NCBI RefSeq assembly: GCF_001422245.1
Contig: NZ_LMMM01000001.1
Coordinates: 575,537 to 639,536, forward strand
Reading direction: 5' to 3'
Origin: Rhizobium sp. Leaf262
GTDB lineage: Bacteria; Pseudomonadota; Alphaproteobacteria; Rhizobiales; Rhizobiaceae
DNA: 64,000 bases
How positions within the stretch are numbered: the stretch's first letter is position 1; every line of letters begins with the position of its first letter. Made by a program: the position numbers and the translations under genes. Below, piece by piece: positions 36,431 through 45,992 of this stretch. A model generated the notes under the pieces. That model was not told the origin of the DNA and searched no databases. It worked only from the letters and a program-made list of their open reading frames with translations.

Positions 36431-37963
36431 TCACAGCGGAATCGTGTCGTGTTTTTTCCAATGCGTCGTCACCTGCTTGTTGCGCAGTGAGGCAAACGCC
36501 CGGGCAATGCGGCGGCGGGAGGAATGGGGCATGATGACCTCATCGATAAAGCCGCGTTCTGCCGCCACGAAGGGATTGGCGAACCGCTCCTCATATTCCC
36601 TGGTGCGCGCCGCGATCTTGTCCGGGTCGGACAATTCGGAGCGGTAGAGAATTTCCGCCGCACCCTTTGCGCCCATGACAGCGATTTCCGCCGTCGGCCA
36701 GGCGTAGTTGACGTCAGCACCGATGTGTTTCGAGGCCATGACATCATAAGCGCCGCCATAGGCCTTGCGGGTAATCAGCGTCACCATCGGCACGGTCGCT
36801 TCCGAATAGGCAAATAGCAGCTTTGCCCCATGCTTGATGACGCCGCCATATTCCTGCGCCACACCCGGCAGAAAGCCCGGTACATCCACCAGCGTTAAAA
36901 GCGGAATGTTGAAGGCATCGCAAAACCGCACGAAGCGGGCGGCCTTGCGCGAGCTGTCGATATCCAGGCATCCGGCCAGCACCATCGGCTGGTTGGCGAC
37001 AACGCCCACGGTCTGCCCTTCGATACGGATAAAGCCGGTGATAATGTTTCTGGCGAAGGCCTCCTGAATCTCGAAAAAATCGCCTTCATCAGCCAGCGCG
37101 TGGATCAGTTCCTTCATATCGTAAGGCTTGTTGGAACTGTCGGGGATCAGCGTATCGAGCCGCTGCTCCAGCCGCGCCGGGTCATCGTGAAACGGACGAC
37201 TTGGTGCCTTTTCGCGATTGTTGAGCGGCAGGAAATCGAAGAGCGCCCGGACGGCTTCCAGCGCTTCGATATCGTTTTCATAAGCGCCATCGGCGACGGA
37301 GGATTTTCTGGTGTGGGTGGAGGCCCCGCCCAGCTCTTCCGCGGTGACGATCTCGTTGGTGACGGTTTTCACCACATCCGGCCCAGTGACGAACATGTAG
37401 GAGGTATCGCGCACCATGAAGATGAAATCCGTCATGGCTGGCGAGTAGACCGCGCCGCCAGCGCAGGGGCCCATGATGACGGAGATTTGCGGGATGACGC
37501 CGGATACTTCAGCATTGCGGCGGAAGACCTCGGCGTAACCGGCCAGAGACGCCACGCCTTCCTGAATACGCGCGCCGCCGCTATCGTTAAGGCCGATCAG
37601 CGGTGCACCGGCGCGCACAGCCATGTCCATGACCTTGCAAATCTTCTGCGCATGGGTTTCGGACAGCGAGCCGCCCAGAACGGTGAAATCTTGGCTGAAG
37701 ACGTAGACCTGGCGACCGTTGATGGTGCCCCAGCCGGTAACGACGCCATCGCCCGCCACCTTCTGTTCGGCCATGCCGAAATCCACCGCGCGGTGGGTAA
37801 CATACATGTCGTATTCTTCGAAGGAACCTTCATCCAGCAGAACATCGAGGCGCTCCCGCGCTGTCAGCTTGCCTTTGGCATGTTGCGCATCGATGCGCTT
37901 CTGGCCTCCGCCAAGCCTTGCTTCGGCCCGGCGCGCGTCCAATTCCTCGAGAACCGTCGGCAT
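36431..37963 (-). CDS. pccB: Propionyl-CoA carboxylase beta (carboxyltransferase)
   Basis: 510 residues, the usual PccB length. Crotonase-like carboxyltransferase with oxyanion-hole glycines in [13 protein letters not shown] and [11 protein letters not shown] and the acyl-CoA segment [14 protein letters not shown]. First gene of pccB-pccA. The enzyme feeds propionyl-CoA from odd-chain or branched substrates into the methylmalonyl-CoA route; the mutase is not in this window. Confidence 0.94.
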   Translation of the reverse strand: MPTVLEELDARRAEARLGGGQKRIDAQHAKGKLTARERLDVLLDEGSFEEYDMYVTHRAVDFGMAEQKVAGDGVVTGWGTINGRQVYVFSQDFTVLGGSLSETHAQKICKVMDMAVRAGAPLIGLNDSGGARIQEGVASLAGYAEVFRRNAEVSGVIPQISVIMGPCAGGAVYSPAMTDFIFMVRDTSYMFVTGPDVVKTVTNEIVTAEELGGASTHTRKSSVADGAYENDIEALEAVRALFDFLPLNNREKAPSRPFHDDPARLEQRLDTLIPDSSNKPYDMKELIHALADEGDFFEIQEAFARNIITGFIRIEGQTVGVVANQPMVLAGCLDIDSSRKAARFVRFCDAFNIPLLTLVDVPGFLPGVAQEYGGVIKHGAKLLFAYSEATVPMVTLITRKAYGGAYDVMASKHIGADVNYAWPTAEIAVMGAKGAAEILYRSELSDPDKIAARTREYEERFANPFVAAERGFIDEVIMPHSSRRRIARAFASLRNKQVTTHWKKHDTIPL

Positions 37964-38061
37964 GCAACCTCCCTCATGCTGATATCGTCACATAGGCTTA
38001 GACGTGAAATCTCGAATTGAAAACAGTCTATTACGGCCAGATGTGCAGATTTCGAGCCTGA

Positions 38062-38817
38062 TCAGAGAGATTGCGCCGCATTGATGGAGGAGACGAAGCG
38101 GCGTGTGCGCTCCTGTTCAGGTGCCCGGAAAATGGCTTCGGCAGTGCCTGTTTCCACCACCTTGCCAGCCTCCAGAAACACGACATTGTTGGCGATGCGC
38201 GACGCAAGACGCAGATCGTGGGTCGCCATTACCATGGTCGTTCCCTCGCGTGCCAATTGGCCAAGCACATCAACGACTTCCTCTGAAAGTTCCGGGTCGA
38301 GCGCCGAGGTCGGCTCGTCGCACAGAAGCACCTGCGGCGAGGGTCCGAGCGCACGGGCAATGGCAACGCGCTGCTGCTGTCCGCCGGAGAGATTGGCGGG
38401 CCAGGCATCGGCCTTGTGCGCCATGCCGACCTTGGTCAGAAGCTCCATGGCGCGATCTCTTGCTTTCTCGCGCGACCATTTCTGAACGATCAGCAAACCT
38501 TCCATGACGTTTTCAATCGCGGTGCGATGCGGAAACAGCTGGAAGTTTTGAAACACCATGCCCGTCTGGCGGCGGATTTTCTGGATGGATTGCCATGTTA
38601 CTTTCTTGCCTGACGTGAAGGCAATCGAGTCGGTGCCGATGCGCACCGTGCCCTCGGTCGGCAGCTCCAGCAGGTTGATGCAGCGCAGCAGCGTGCTTTT
38701 GCCGCCGCCGGATGGGCCAACCAGCGCCGTGACGCTGCCCTCTGGAAATGTCAGCGAAATGTCTTTGAGGATGACGGCTTCGCCGAAGCGTTTTTCGATA
38801 TTGGAAAGCTCGATCAT
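38062..38817 (-). CDS. Polar amino acid ABC transporter ATP-binding protein
   Basis: 251 residues. Walker A GPSGGGKST, Q-loop FQNFQLFPH, signature LSGGQQQR, Walker B LLCDEPTSALD and H-loop ATHDLR. It powers the importer encoded upstream. Its start overlaps the permease stop, typical of polar amino acid uptake operons (order binding protein, permease, ATPase). Confidence 0.94.
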   Translation of the reverse strand: MIELSNIEKRFGEAVILKDISLTFPEGSVTALVGPSGGGKSTLLRCINLLELPTEGTVRIGTDSIAFTSGKKVTWQSIQKIRRQTGMVFQNFQLFPHRTAIENVMEGLLIVQKWSREKARDRAMELLTKVGMAHKADAWPANLSGGQQQRVAIARALGPSPQVLLCDEPTSALDPELSEEVVDVLGQLAREGTTMVMATHDLRLASRIANNVVFLEAGKVVETGTAEAIFRAPEQERTRRFVSSINAAQSL

Positions 38818-39494
38818 CGGCTGTTCTCCATCATGCCGCCATAACGGGCAAACCGCACTTCAAGCCGGGCCTGCAAGTTGGACAGCACCGAGCTGAGGGC
38901 GAGATAGATGAGGGCGGCTTCAATATAGAGGATAAGCGGCTCATAAGTGGTGGCGACGATGCGCTGTGCGGACTGGAAAAGCTCCGGCACGGTGATGGCG
39001 GCAGCAAGCGACGTGTCTTTGACCAGCGAGATGAAGGTGTTGGACAGCGGCGGCACGGCCACACGGCTTGCCTGCGGAAGAATGGTGCGCTGCATGGCCT
39101 GACGCCAGCTCATGCCGGTCGAAAACGCCGCTTCCCACTGGCCTTTTGGCACCGAGGAGATGGCCGCACGGATGATTTCAGACGTGTAGGCGCCAACATT
39201 CAGCGTGAAGCCGATCAAAGCGGCGGGAAACGCATCCAGCAGGATGCCGATGCTGGGCAGGCCGTAGAAGATCACGAAAAGCTGGACGAGGAGCGGCGTG
39301 CCTCTGATGACCCAGACATAAAAGCGGGCGATCAGCCTTAATGGCATAGGGCCGAACAGGCGAGATACTGCGGTCGCCAGACCTAGGCTCAGCCCTAGGA
39401 CAAATGAAAGCAAGGTCAGTGGAATGGTGAACTTCACGCCCGCCCACAGCAGGGTCGGAAGCGAGTCCATCATCAATTGCAGCCAATGCGGCAC
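38814..39494 (-). CDS. Polar amino acid ABC transporter permease (HisM type)
   Basis: 226 residues from a GTG at 39494 with a good AAGGGG site. Helices and the cytoplasmic EAA loop (EAAFSTGMSWRQAMQRTILPQA) identify an amino acid importer permease that probably acts as a homodimer. It lies between the binding protein, across a hairpin, and the ATPase. Confidence 0.93.
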   Translation of the reverse strand: MPHWLQLMMDSLPTLLWAGVKFTIPLTLLSFVLGLSLGLATAVSRLFGPMPLRLIARFYVWVIRGTPLLVQLFVIFYGLPSIGILLDAFPAALIGFTLNVGAYTSEIIRAAISSVPKGQWEAAFSTGMSWRQAMQRTILPQASRVAVPPLSNTFISLVKDTSLAAAITVPELFQSAQRIVATTYEPLILYIEAALIYLALSSVLSNLQARLEVRFARYGGMMENSR

Positions 39495-39503
39495 GGTGAG
39501 CCC

Positions 39504-39540
39504 CTTAATAAAAAACGAAGTCCGGCGCTAACGCCGGACT
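39504..39540 (-). terminator. Hairpin between binding protein and permease genes
   Basis: On the minus strand AGTCCGGCG / CGCCGGACT (39519-39540) with a 4-base loop is followed by TTCGTTTTTTATT, a good intrinsic terminator shape, about 60 bases after the binding protein stop and overlapping the permease leader. Likely partial termination, giving more binding protein than membrane parts. Confidence 0.75.
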
Positions 39541-39599
39541 GTCTGGTCTGGTTCGGATCATGACCTATTTCCGCAGGGGATAACAGGTCTTCCAGTCGT

Positions 39600-40373
39600 T
39601 TACTTGGAAACGTCCTGGCCGAAGTATTTATCGGAAATGGTCTTGTAGGTACCATCCGCCTTGATGTCTGCCAGTGCCTTGTTGATCGAGGCCACAAGCT
39701 CATCATCGCCCTTGCGCACGATGATGCCGGAATAGTCGGCGTCTGGCTTTTCGGCCACGACTTTGACCGGCGCCTTTGGCTGCTTCTTCTTGAAGTCGTA
39801 GAAGGAGAGGCTGTCATTGATGGTCGCGTCGGCGCGTCCGGTCAGAACCAGCTGGATCGATTGGTCGAAACCATCCGTGCCCACAAGTTCAGCACCGGCT
39901 TCCGTTGCCAGCTTGCCGAAGTTGCTGGTCAGCGACTGTGCCGACTTCTTGCCCTTCAGGTCCGCAAAGCCCTTGATGTCATCGTTCTTCTCACTGACGA
40001 TCAGCACGGCCTTCGATGCGATATAAGGCTCTGAGAACGCATATTTCTGTTTGCGGGCTTCCGTGATACCGACCTGGTTGATGACGGCGTCATAGCGTTT
40101 GGAATCGAGACCTGCGATCAGGCCATCCCACTTACCTTCAACGAATTCGGCCTTCACGCCAAGCTTCTTGGCCACGGCCTCACCGATTTCGACGTCGAAG
40201 CCGACGAGCTTGTTGCTGGCATCGTGGAAGGTGAAGGGAGCGTAGGTGCCTTCGGTCCCGATCTTGATGACGCCTGAAGACTTGATCTGGTCAAGGTTCT
40301 CGCCGGCGAAGGAAGGGGCGACGATGGCAGCGTTAAAGGCGGCGGCGGTAGCAAGTGTCTTGAGCCAGCTCAT
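39600..40373 (-). CDS. Polar amino acid (cystine-like) periplasmic binding protein
   Basis: 257 residues from ATG 40373, after AAGGA. Signal peptide ending PSFAGE. The N-lobe features GTYAPFTFHDASNKLVGFDVE and EGKWDGLIAGLDSKRYDAVINQV closely resemble FliY/TcyJ-type L-cystine binding proteins, which favours cystine or related sulfur amino acids. Ligand not proven. Confidence 0.88.
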   Translation of the reverse strand: MSWLKTLATAAAFNAAIVAPSFAGENLDQIKSSGVIKIGTEGTYAPFTFHDASNKLVGFDVEIGEAVAKKLGVKAEFVEGKWDGLIAGLDSKRYDAVINQVGITEARKQKYAFSEPYIASKAVLIVSEKNDDIKGFADLKGKKSAQSLTSNFGKLATEAGAELVGTDGFDQSIQLVLTGRADATINDSLSFYDFKKKQPKAPVKVVAEKPDADYSGIIVRKGDDELVASINKALADIKADGTYKTISDKYFGQDVSK

Positions 40374-40486
40374 GGTATTCCTTTCAGGATTTTCTAATGA
40401 TGTCTCATCCCACAAATTCTGCGTATTTAAACGGCAGAAAGACGCAAAAAGATGCGGGAAAATGGAATATTTTTCTCATGCTTAGG

Positions 40487-40897
40487 TCATGGCTCAGTGT
40501 AGCCAGCCACGCGCAGCTGCAGGGTATCTGTCGAGGGCTGTGTGGTGAAGAACAGCGTGGCCCTGTCGCGGGATTCCGAGGCGACATAATCGAAGGTTAC
40601 GTCGGCTGTCTCTGCCGCTCCAGCAGCCGGTTGCAAATCTCCCACGACGTGGACTCGGGCGGCTGTCGACTGGGACACGTTGTGTATGTCGAAGGCGACG
40701 CGAAAGCCGCCCGATGCCGGTTCGATGGCTGTTACGTTCAGCGTAAAATCAGGGGCACTGTCATCGTAGCGATAGATATCCCAAATCAGCCAGCCGAGAA
40801 GCGCAATGACGATGCACCCGCAGAGGCCACCGGTCAGCCACTCGATCCAATGGGGAGAGGATGTCTCAATATGCCCCTTGGCGGAGGATTTGGTCAT
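40487..40897 (-). CDS. TIGR02588-type membrane-anchored protein
   Basis: 136 residues with one N-terminal helix (GGLCGCIVIALLGWLIWDIY) and a soluble, immunoglobulin-like domain predicted outside the membrane (VAFDIHNVSQ, LRVAGYTEP). It resembles the uncharacterised family TIGR02588, which typically follows a TIGR02587 membrane protein, as here. Function unknown. Confidence 0.75.
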   Translation of the reverse strand: MTKSSAKGHIETSSPHWIEWLTGGLCGCIVIALLGWLIWDIYRYDDSAPDFTLNVTAIEPASGGFRVAFDIHNVSQSTAARVHVVGDLQPAAGAAETADVTFDYVASESRDRATLFFTTQPSTDTLQLRVAGYTEP

Positions 40898-40904
40898 GAT
40901 GGCC

Positions 40905-41762
40905 TCACAAGATCAGCCGCGCGGATGCGGCGCCGATTGCGGCGGGAAAGCCGAGAATAACGATGGCCGAGATCATCTGGGACAGCGACGTGTCGCCCAG
41001 GCGCTCGAAGGTCCACAGCGTGTAGGCACTCATCGCAAGCGCGATGACGTAACCCGGCAGGGTAAACCGCACCAGACTGTGCCATCCCCTGCCATTTTCC
41101 GCATGCCGATGGCTTCCCTTGAAGTGTAGTGCGTAAACGAAGCCATGCATGATGAGAATGGACAGAATGACGAGAAGAAGAGTGTGGTAAGGCGTGATCT
41201 TGTAGCCGATGAGGATCATTTCTTCCGTCGGCGCGACATTCAGATTGAGGAACAGCGCGCCGACCATCATCATGAACAGTTCCATGACGTAGCTGGTTTC
41301 CGTGCTTCCCTCATTTTCTTCGTCCTCCTCCTCCGAATGCGCGCCGAGCTGGCTTCGGCCCAGAAGCGCGCCGATGCTGGCGGGCACCGCCTGTAGGGCG
41401 ACCTTCGCGATGACGTTACTCCGTGTCGCCTGATCGTCGAGGATGCCGAACAGAATGAGGATTGCTGTGCTGACGATGATCGCGAGCCCGAAGGCGATCG
41501 CCGCGTCTCGGCAGGCCTCTTTCCAGTCGGCGGTTTTTTCGAAGCCGATTCGGTGTGCGAGGAGAATCAGGAGGGGGATGTTGAGGGCGCAAAGGAGGAA
41601 AAGTTTGGTGCGATCGATGTAAAGTCCGAGAAACCACATCTCCATGGTCATGAAGATGGGCAGGGCAAAGAGAAGCGCGCCCCCGGTACCCCGGGCAATG
41701 CCCGTCAGGAACTGCCTGGTTTCATCGCCTTCAGACGATGCACTTCTTTGCGTTGATGACAT
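40905..41762 (-). CDS. TIGR02587-type integral membrane protein
   Basis: 285 residues with about seven hydrophobic helices (for example LFALPIFMTMEMWFLGLYI and ALNIPLLILLAHRIG), plus an acidic Glu-rich stretch (SEEEDEENEGS). Pairs with the gene 7 bases downstream. Family of unknown function in rhizobia and relatives; recognised by pattern, not by computation. Confidence 0.75.
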   Translation of the reverse strand: MSSTQRSASSEGDETRQFLTGIARGTGGALLFALPIFMTMEMWFLGLYIDRTKLFLLCALNIPLLILLAHRIGFEKTADWKEACRDAAIAFGLAIIVSTAILILFGILDDQATRSNVIAKVALQAVPASIGALLGRSQLGAHSEEEDEENEGSTETSYVMELFMMMVGALFLNLNVAPTEEMILIGYKITPYHTLLLVILSILIMHGFVYALHFKGSHRHAENGRGWHSLVRFTLPGYVIALAMSAYTLWTFERLGDTSLSQMISAIVILGFPAAIGAASARLIL

Positions 41763-41924
41763 CTAAATCCCCGATATTACAGACATAACTGCAAACTGGG
41801 GCTGTCGGTTCCCGGCGGGTTCATCAGGTCCGCAGGTGTTAATTTCACCGGCCTCGAAACGGTCCTGTTAACCCTTTGTTAACCACATTTGCGGTACTCC
41901 ATTATCAATGATTTGTTTACCAAG

Positions 41925-42662
41925 ATGACCAAAGTGCTAACAGAAACCTCACGTTCAATTCGCATAAAAGGCCGTTCGTTTCTTGCGGTCGTGCTTTCTC
42001 CCGAACAGCCCCTGGATCAATGGCTTGAGCGACTGGACGATCTCGCAGCGCGGTCTGCCGGTTTCTTCCTGTCGCGGCCAGTGGTGCTGGATGTTGCGGA
42101 TCTGAAGCTCGACAAAGCAGGTCTCAAGGGGCTTCTGGCTGAACTCGTCTCGCGCAACGTTGCCATCATGGGCATAGAGGGCGCGCGCCCTTCCATGATC
42201 GAGCCCGGCATGCCGCCAGCATTGAAGGGTGGCAAGGCAGCATCGGACGTCGAGGTGGAGCCCGTCTCGCTGGCAACCGCCGAGGTTGCCGAAGAACCGG
42301 TAAAGGCACCCGTGACCGAAATCCGCAGCACGGTTCAGTCGCTGATGATCAGCGAGCCGGTTCGCTCTGGGCAATCGGTCATCTTTCCGGAAGGTGACGT
42401 CACCGTGGTCGGTTCCGTGGCATCGGGTGCAGAGGTTATCGCGGGCGGATCGATCCATATTTACGGCGCGCTGCGTGGTCGTGCCATGGCGGGTTCGCTC
42501 GGAAATGCTTCGGCACGGATTTTCTGCAAGAAGCTGGAAGCCGAGCTGCTGGCCATCGACGGCGTCTACAAGGTGGCAGAAGACATAGACCCGAAACTTC
42601 GCGGTCAGGCGGTCCAGCTGTGGCTGGAAAACGATACGATCAAGGCAGAAAAACTCAATTAA
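41925..42662 (+). CDS. minC: Septum-site inhibitor MinC
   Basis: 245 residues from ATG 41925; the frame is open from 41889, but this start begins MTKVLTETSRSIRIKG, as in other MinC. N-terminal FtsZ-inhibiting domain, a Pro/Val linker, and the C-terminal beta-helix domain with GDVTVVGSVASGAEVIAGGSI, which binds MinD. First of minCDE, with close spacing. Divergent from the TIGR02587 gene. Confidence 0.93.
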   Translation: MTKVLTETSRSIRIKGRSFLAVVLSPEQPLDQWLERLDDLAARSAGFFLSRPVVLDVADLKLDKAGLKGLLAELVSRNVAIMGIEGARPSMIEPGMPPALKGGKAASDVEVEPVSLATAEVAEEPVKAPVTEIRSTVQSLMISEPVRSGQSVIFPEGDVTVVGSVASGAEVIAGGSIHIYGALRGRAMAGSLGNASARIFCKKLEAELLAIDGVYKVAEDIDPKLRGQAVQLWLENDTIKAEKLN

Positions 42663-42692
42663 GCCGTAAGCGGCAGAAAACAGGAGAGCAGG

Positions 42693-43505
42693 ATGGGGAA
42701 GGTAGTAGTCGTTACTTCCGGTAAGGGAGGCGTTGGCAAGACAACGTCGACTGCCGCGCTCGGTGCAGCGCTGGCACAGAACAAGGAAAAGGTCGTCGTC
42801 GTGGACTTCGACGTCGGTCTTCGCAATCTCGATCTGGTCATGGGTGCGGAACGCCGTGTCGTCTACGATCTGGTCAATGTCATTCAGGGCGATGCCAAGC
42901 TGCCGCAGGCGCTGATCCGCGACAAGCGTCTCGATACGCTGTTTCTGCTTCCGGCCTCTCAGACACGCGACAAGGACAATCTGACGCCCGAGGGTGTGGA
43001 GTGGGTGATCGGCGAGCTGAAGAAGCATTTTGACTGGGTCATCTGCGACAGCCCGGCGGGTATCGAGCGCGGTGCGACGCTGGCCATGCGCCATGCGGAT
43101 GTCGCCGTTGTCGTCACCAACCCGGAAGTCTCTTCCGTTCGCGACTCAGACCGCATCATCGGCTTGCTGGATTCCAAGACGCTGAAGGCCGAACGCGGCG
43201 AGCGGATGGAAAAGCACCTGCTGCTGACACGCTACGATTCGGTTCGTGCGGAGCGCGGCGATATGCTCAAGGTCGAAGACGTGCTGGAAATTCTCTCCAT
43301 CCCGCTGATCGGCATCATTCCAGAAAGCATGGACGTTCTGCGCGCTTCGAACGTCGGTGCACCGGTTACGCTGGCGGATGCAAAATCACCGCCTGCCATG
43401 GCTTATTTCGATGCGGCGCGCCGTCTGCGCGGCGAAGACGTTGCGATGATGATCCCCGGCGAAAAGCGTGGCATCTTCGCCAAGTTCTTCGGGAGGGCTG
43501 CATGA
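42693..43505 (+). CDS. minD: Septum-site ATPase MinD
   Basis: 270 residues. Deviant Walker [11 protein letters not shown] at the N-terminus and a C-terminal amphipathic membrane-targeting helix ([11 protein letters not shown]). It positions MinC at the poles. ATG after GGAGAGCAGG; its stop overlaps the minE ATG (ATGA). Confidence 0.96.
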   Translation: MGKVVVVTSGKGGVGKTTSTAALGAALAQNKEKVVVVDFDVGLRNLDLVMGAERRVVYDLVNVIQGDAKLPQALIRDKRLDTLFLLPASQTRDKDNLTPEGVEWVIGELKKHFDWVICDSPAGIERGATLAMRHADVAVVVTNPEVSSVRDSDRIIGLLDSKTLKAERGERMEKHLLLTRYDSVRAERGDMLKVEDVLEILSIPLIGIIPESMDVLRASNVGAPVTLADAKSPPAMAYFDAARRLRGEDVAMMIPGEKRGIFAKFFGRAA

Positions 43506-43762
43506 GCATCTTCGGACTTTTCCGCAAACAGAAATCCGCGCCGCTGGCGCGTGAGCGGCTGCAGGTTCTGCTGGCCCATGAGCGTAACGGCGATGGGAAC
43601 GAACTGGTGGCTTTGCTGCGGGAGGAAATTCTCGCCGTCATCGCCAAACATGTGCAGATCGACAGCGACAAGGTTCACGTCAAGATGGACAGCGACGAGC
43701 ATATGTCGTTGCTGGAAATCGATGTCGAGATTCCCTTGTCAGCGCAGTTGCGCGCTGCCTGA
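43502..43762 (+). CDS. minE: Cell division topological specificity factor MinE
   Basis: 86 residues. N-terminal membrane and MinD-contacting stretch ([23 protein letters not shown]) and the C-terminal dimerisation domain ([12 protein letters not shown] and later IDVEIPL). It drives Min oscillation. Translationally coupled to minD. Usual length. Confidence 0.95.
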   Translation: MSIFGLFRKQKSAPLARERLQVLLAHERNGDGNELVALLREEILAVIAKHVQIDSDKVHVKMDSDEHMSLLEIDVEIPLSAQLRAA

Positions 43763-43779
43763 TCATCGTCTTTCACGAC

Positions 43780-43818
43780 AACAGCCGCCCGGACGAAAGT
43801 CCCGGCGGCTGTTTTGTT
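43780..43818. terminator. Terminator between convergent minE and MFS gene
   Basis: CAGCCGCC and GGCGGCTG arms around CGGACGAAAGTCCC, then GTTTTGTTT on the plus strand, close after minE. It can also end transcripts from the opposing gene. Confidence 0.8.
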
Positions 43819-43830
43819 TGCGTGAAATCT

Positions 43831-45036
43831 CTATGCTGGTTTGCGTCTGCTGGGCAGTTGCGGCAGAAACACGGTGAGCAACCCGAGCAGCGGCATGTAG
43901 GAGCAGACGTGGTAAACGAACTCGATGCCTTCCCGGTCGGCAAAGACGCCGAGCACTGCGGCACCGATGCCGCCGAAGCCGAAGGCAAACCCGAAGAACA
44001 TGCCGGCGATCAGCCCCACGCGGCCCGGCACGAGTTCCTGCGCAAAGACGACGATTGCCGAAAATGCCGAGGAGAAGACAAAGCCGATCAGAACGACGAG
44101 GATGGCCGTCCATGTCAGGTTGGCATAGGGCAGGAGCAGAGCGAAGGGGATGACGCCAAGGATCGAGAACCAGATGACGACGCGCGATCCGAAGCGGTCG
44201 CCAATGGGCCCGCCGAAGAACACGCCTGCCGCAGATGCACCCAGGAACAGGAAGAGAAGCAATTGCGCGCTCTGGACCTCAAGACCGAATTTCTCGATCG
44301 TATAGAAGGTGAAATAGCTCGAAAGGCTGGCGAGATAAGCGTTCTTGGTCGCGGTCAGGATGAGCAGGACGACGAGTGTCAGCAAGACCTTGTTGCGCGC
44401 CATCGGCAGGGCGCGGCTGACGGGCGGGCGTCCCGCATTGCTACGACGATGGCGGCTATACCAGACGCTGACCCAGGACAGCACGGCAAAACCGGCGAGT
44501 GCTATCAACGAAAGCCAGCTGAGGCTCTGCTGACCCTTGGGCAAAACGACAAAGGCAGCCAGCAGCGGCCCTATGGCTGTTCCGGTGTTGCCTCCAACCT
44601 GGAAGAAGGACTGTGCCAGACCGTGGCGACCGCCTGATGCGACACGTGCGACGCGCGACGCTTCCGGGTGGAAGATGGCCGAGCCGATGCCGATCATGCA
44701 GGCGCCGATGACGAGAACGGGAAAGCTGTGCGCATAGGCAAGCGTAATCAGGCCAGCGCAGGTGGACAGCATGGCGACGGGCAAGGAAAACGGCATCGGC
44801 CATTTATCCGTCGCAACGCCAACTGCGGGCTGCAACAGCGATGCAGTGACCTGAAAGGCAAAGGTCAGCAGTCCGATCTGGACGAAATCCAGCGCATAAT
44901 TTTCTTTCAGCAGCGGGTAAAGCGATGTCAGCAGCGACTGCATGATATCGTTGAGCATATGGCAGAAGCTGGCTGCGGCAATGATGGAAAAGGTCGTTTT
45001 TTCAGCGCTGAAGCTCGTGCTGGTCACACTCGCCAT
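43831..45036 (-). CDS. fsr: MFS exporter, fosmidomycin resistance (Fsr) type
   Basis: 401 residues from ATG 45036, after GGAG. Twelve-helix major facilitator with Fsr-like beginnings (AASFCHMLNDIMQSLLTSLYP) and motif A GVATDKW. Homologues export fosmidomycin and possibly other small anionic compounds. Divergent from an AraC regulator that probably controls it. Substrate unproven. Confidence 0.85.
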   Translation of the reverse strand: MASVTSTSFSAEKTTFSIIAAASFCHMLNDIMQSLLTSLYPLLKENYALDFVQIGLLTFAFQVTASLLQPAVGVATDKWPMPFSLPVAMLSTCAGLITLAYAHSFPVLVIGACMIGIGSAIFHPEASRVARVASGGRHGLAQSFFQVGGNTGTAIGPLLAAFVVLPKGQQSLSWLSLIALAGFAVLSWVSVWYSRHRRSNAGRPPVSRALPMARNKVLLTLVVLLILTATKNAYLASLSSYFTFYTIEKFGLEVQSAQLLLFLFLGASAAGVFFGGPIGDRFGSRVVIWFSILGVIPFALLLPYANLTWTAILVVLIGFVFSSAFSAIVVFAQELVPGRVGLIAGMFFGFAFGFGGIGAAVLGVFADREGIEFVYHVCSYMPLLGLLTVFLPQLPSRRKPA

Positions 45037-45150
45037 GGGTTTTCTCCAGAAATGTGCCGCGGTTGGCACTTTTGATTATCGCGATCTTCTACGCGCATTG
45101 TCGTCGGCCTGCTTTTGTGGTGTGGTCTAGTTTTTTCGAGAGTGGGCCAA

Positions 45151-45990
45151 ATGCGTAGCCATGAATCGTCTGAGATCAGCGTCCCTGGTGGTGACGACCA
45201 TAAGGCGATGCTGACTTTTATCGATGGTGCCAATGAAGCGGTGCTGGCACTGCGCCGCACCTATTCGAAGGGGTCGCGGGGCGTCGTCCATTCGCATCGC
45301 AAGACCCAGCTGTGGTTTGCCCGCAGCGGAGTAGTGCTGGTCAGCACCGCGAAAGGCCGCTGGATGATCCCACCCGGTCATGGATTGATTATTCCGGCGG
45401 GCCTGCAGCATTCCAGCGAAATGATCAGCCGGGTGGAAATGAATTCGGTCTATGTCCATCCCGATGTCATCGCCACTGATCGCCCGCGTGTCGTGGAGGT
45501 AACCGTTCTGGCTGGCCAGCTTATCGAGGAACTGATCGACGACGATATCCGGCCAGCCAATGCGCGCAGGCGCGAACTGGTCATGGAACTGCTGATGGAT
45601 GAGATAGGTCGTCTTCCCGAGCAGCCGCTTGGCCTGCCTTTTCCAACCCATGTCGGCATGGCAGGCCGGTGCCGGGATTTCCTCGAAACACCCGCGGCCA
45701 ATGCCAGTATCGATGACTGGGCGCAGGCGTTGGGCATGAGCCGCAGGACGTTTACCAGACTGTTTCGAGCCCAGACGGGCGTGAGTTTCGTAACGTGGCG
45801 GCAGCAGGCCTGCATTTTCGCCTCGCTGCCACGGCTTGCCAGCGGAGAGGCAATAACGAATGTCGCGCTGGATGCGGGCTATGAGAACGTTTCGGCTTTC
45901 ACCACCATGTTCCGTCGCATGCTGGGTAGCTCTCCGAGTGCCTATTTGAAATCATCCGGCACGCGACCGATGAGAGGTTTTGTCGAGTAG
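45151..45990 (+). CDS. AraC-family regulator with cupin sensor
   Basis: 279 residues from ATG 45151. N-terminal cupin (VVHSHRKTQLWFA, GHGLIIPAGLQHSS) and two C-terminal helix-turn-helix motifs (IDDWAQALGMSRRTFTRLF and ALDAGYENVSAFTTMFRRM). Divergent from fsr and therefore its likely regulator, as is common for Fsr-type genes. Confidence 0.88.
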   Translation: MRSHESSEISVPGGDDHKAMLTFIDGANEAVLALRRTYSKGSRGVVHSHRKTQLWFARSGVVLVSTAKGRWMIPPGHGLIIPAGLQHSSEMISRVEMNSVYVHPDVIATDRPRVVEVTVLAGQLIEELIDDDIRPANARRRELVMELLMDEIGRLPEQPLGLPFPTHVGMAGRCRDFLETPAANASIDDWAQALGMSRRTFTRLFRAQTGVSFVTWRQQACIFASLPRLASGEAITNVALDAGYENVSAFTTMFRRMLGSSPSAYLKSSGTRPMRGFVE

Positions 45991-45992
45991 GT

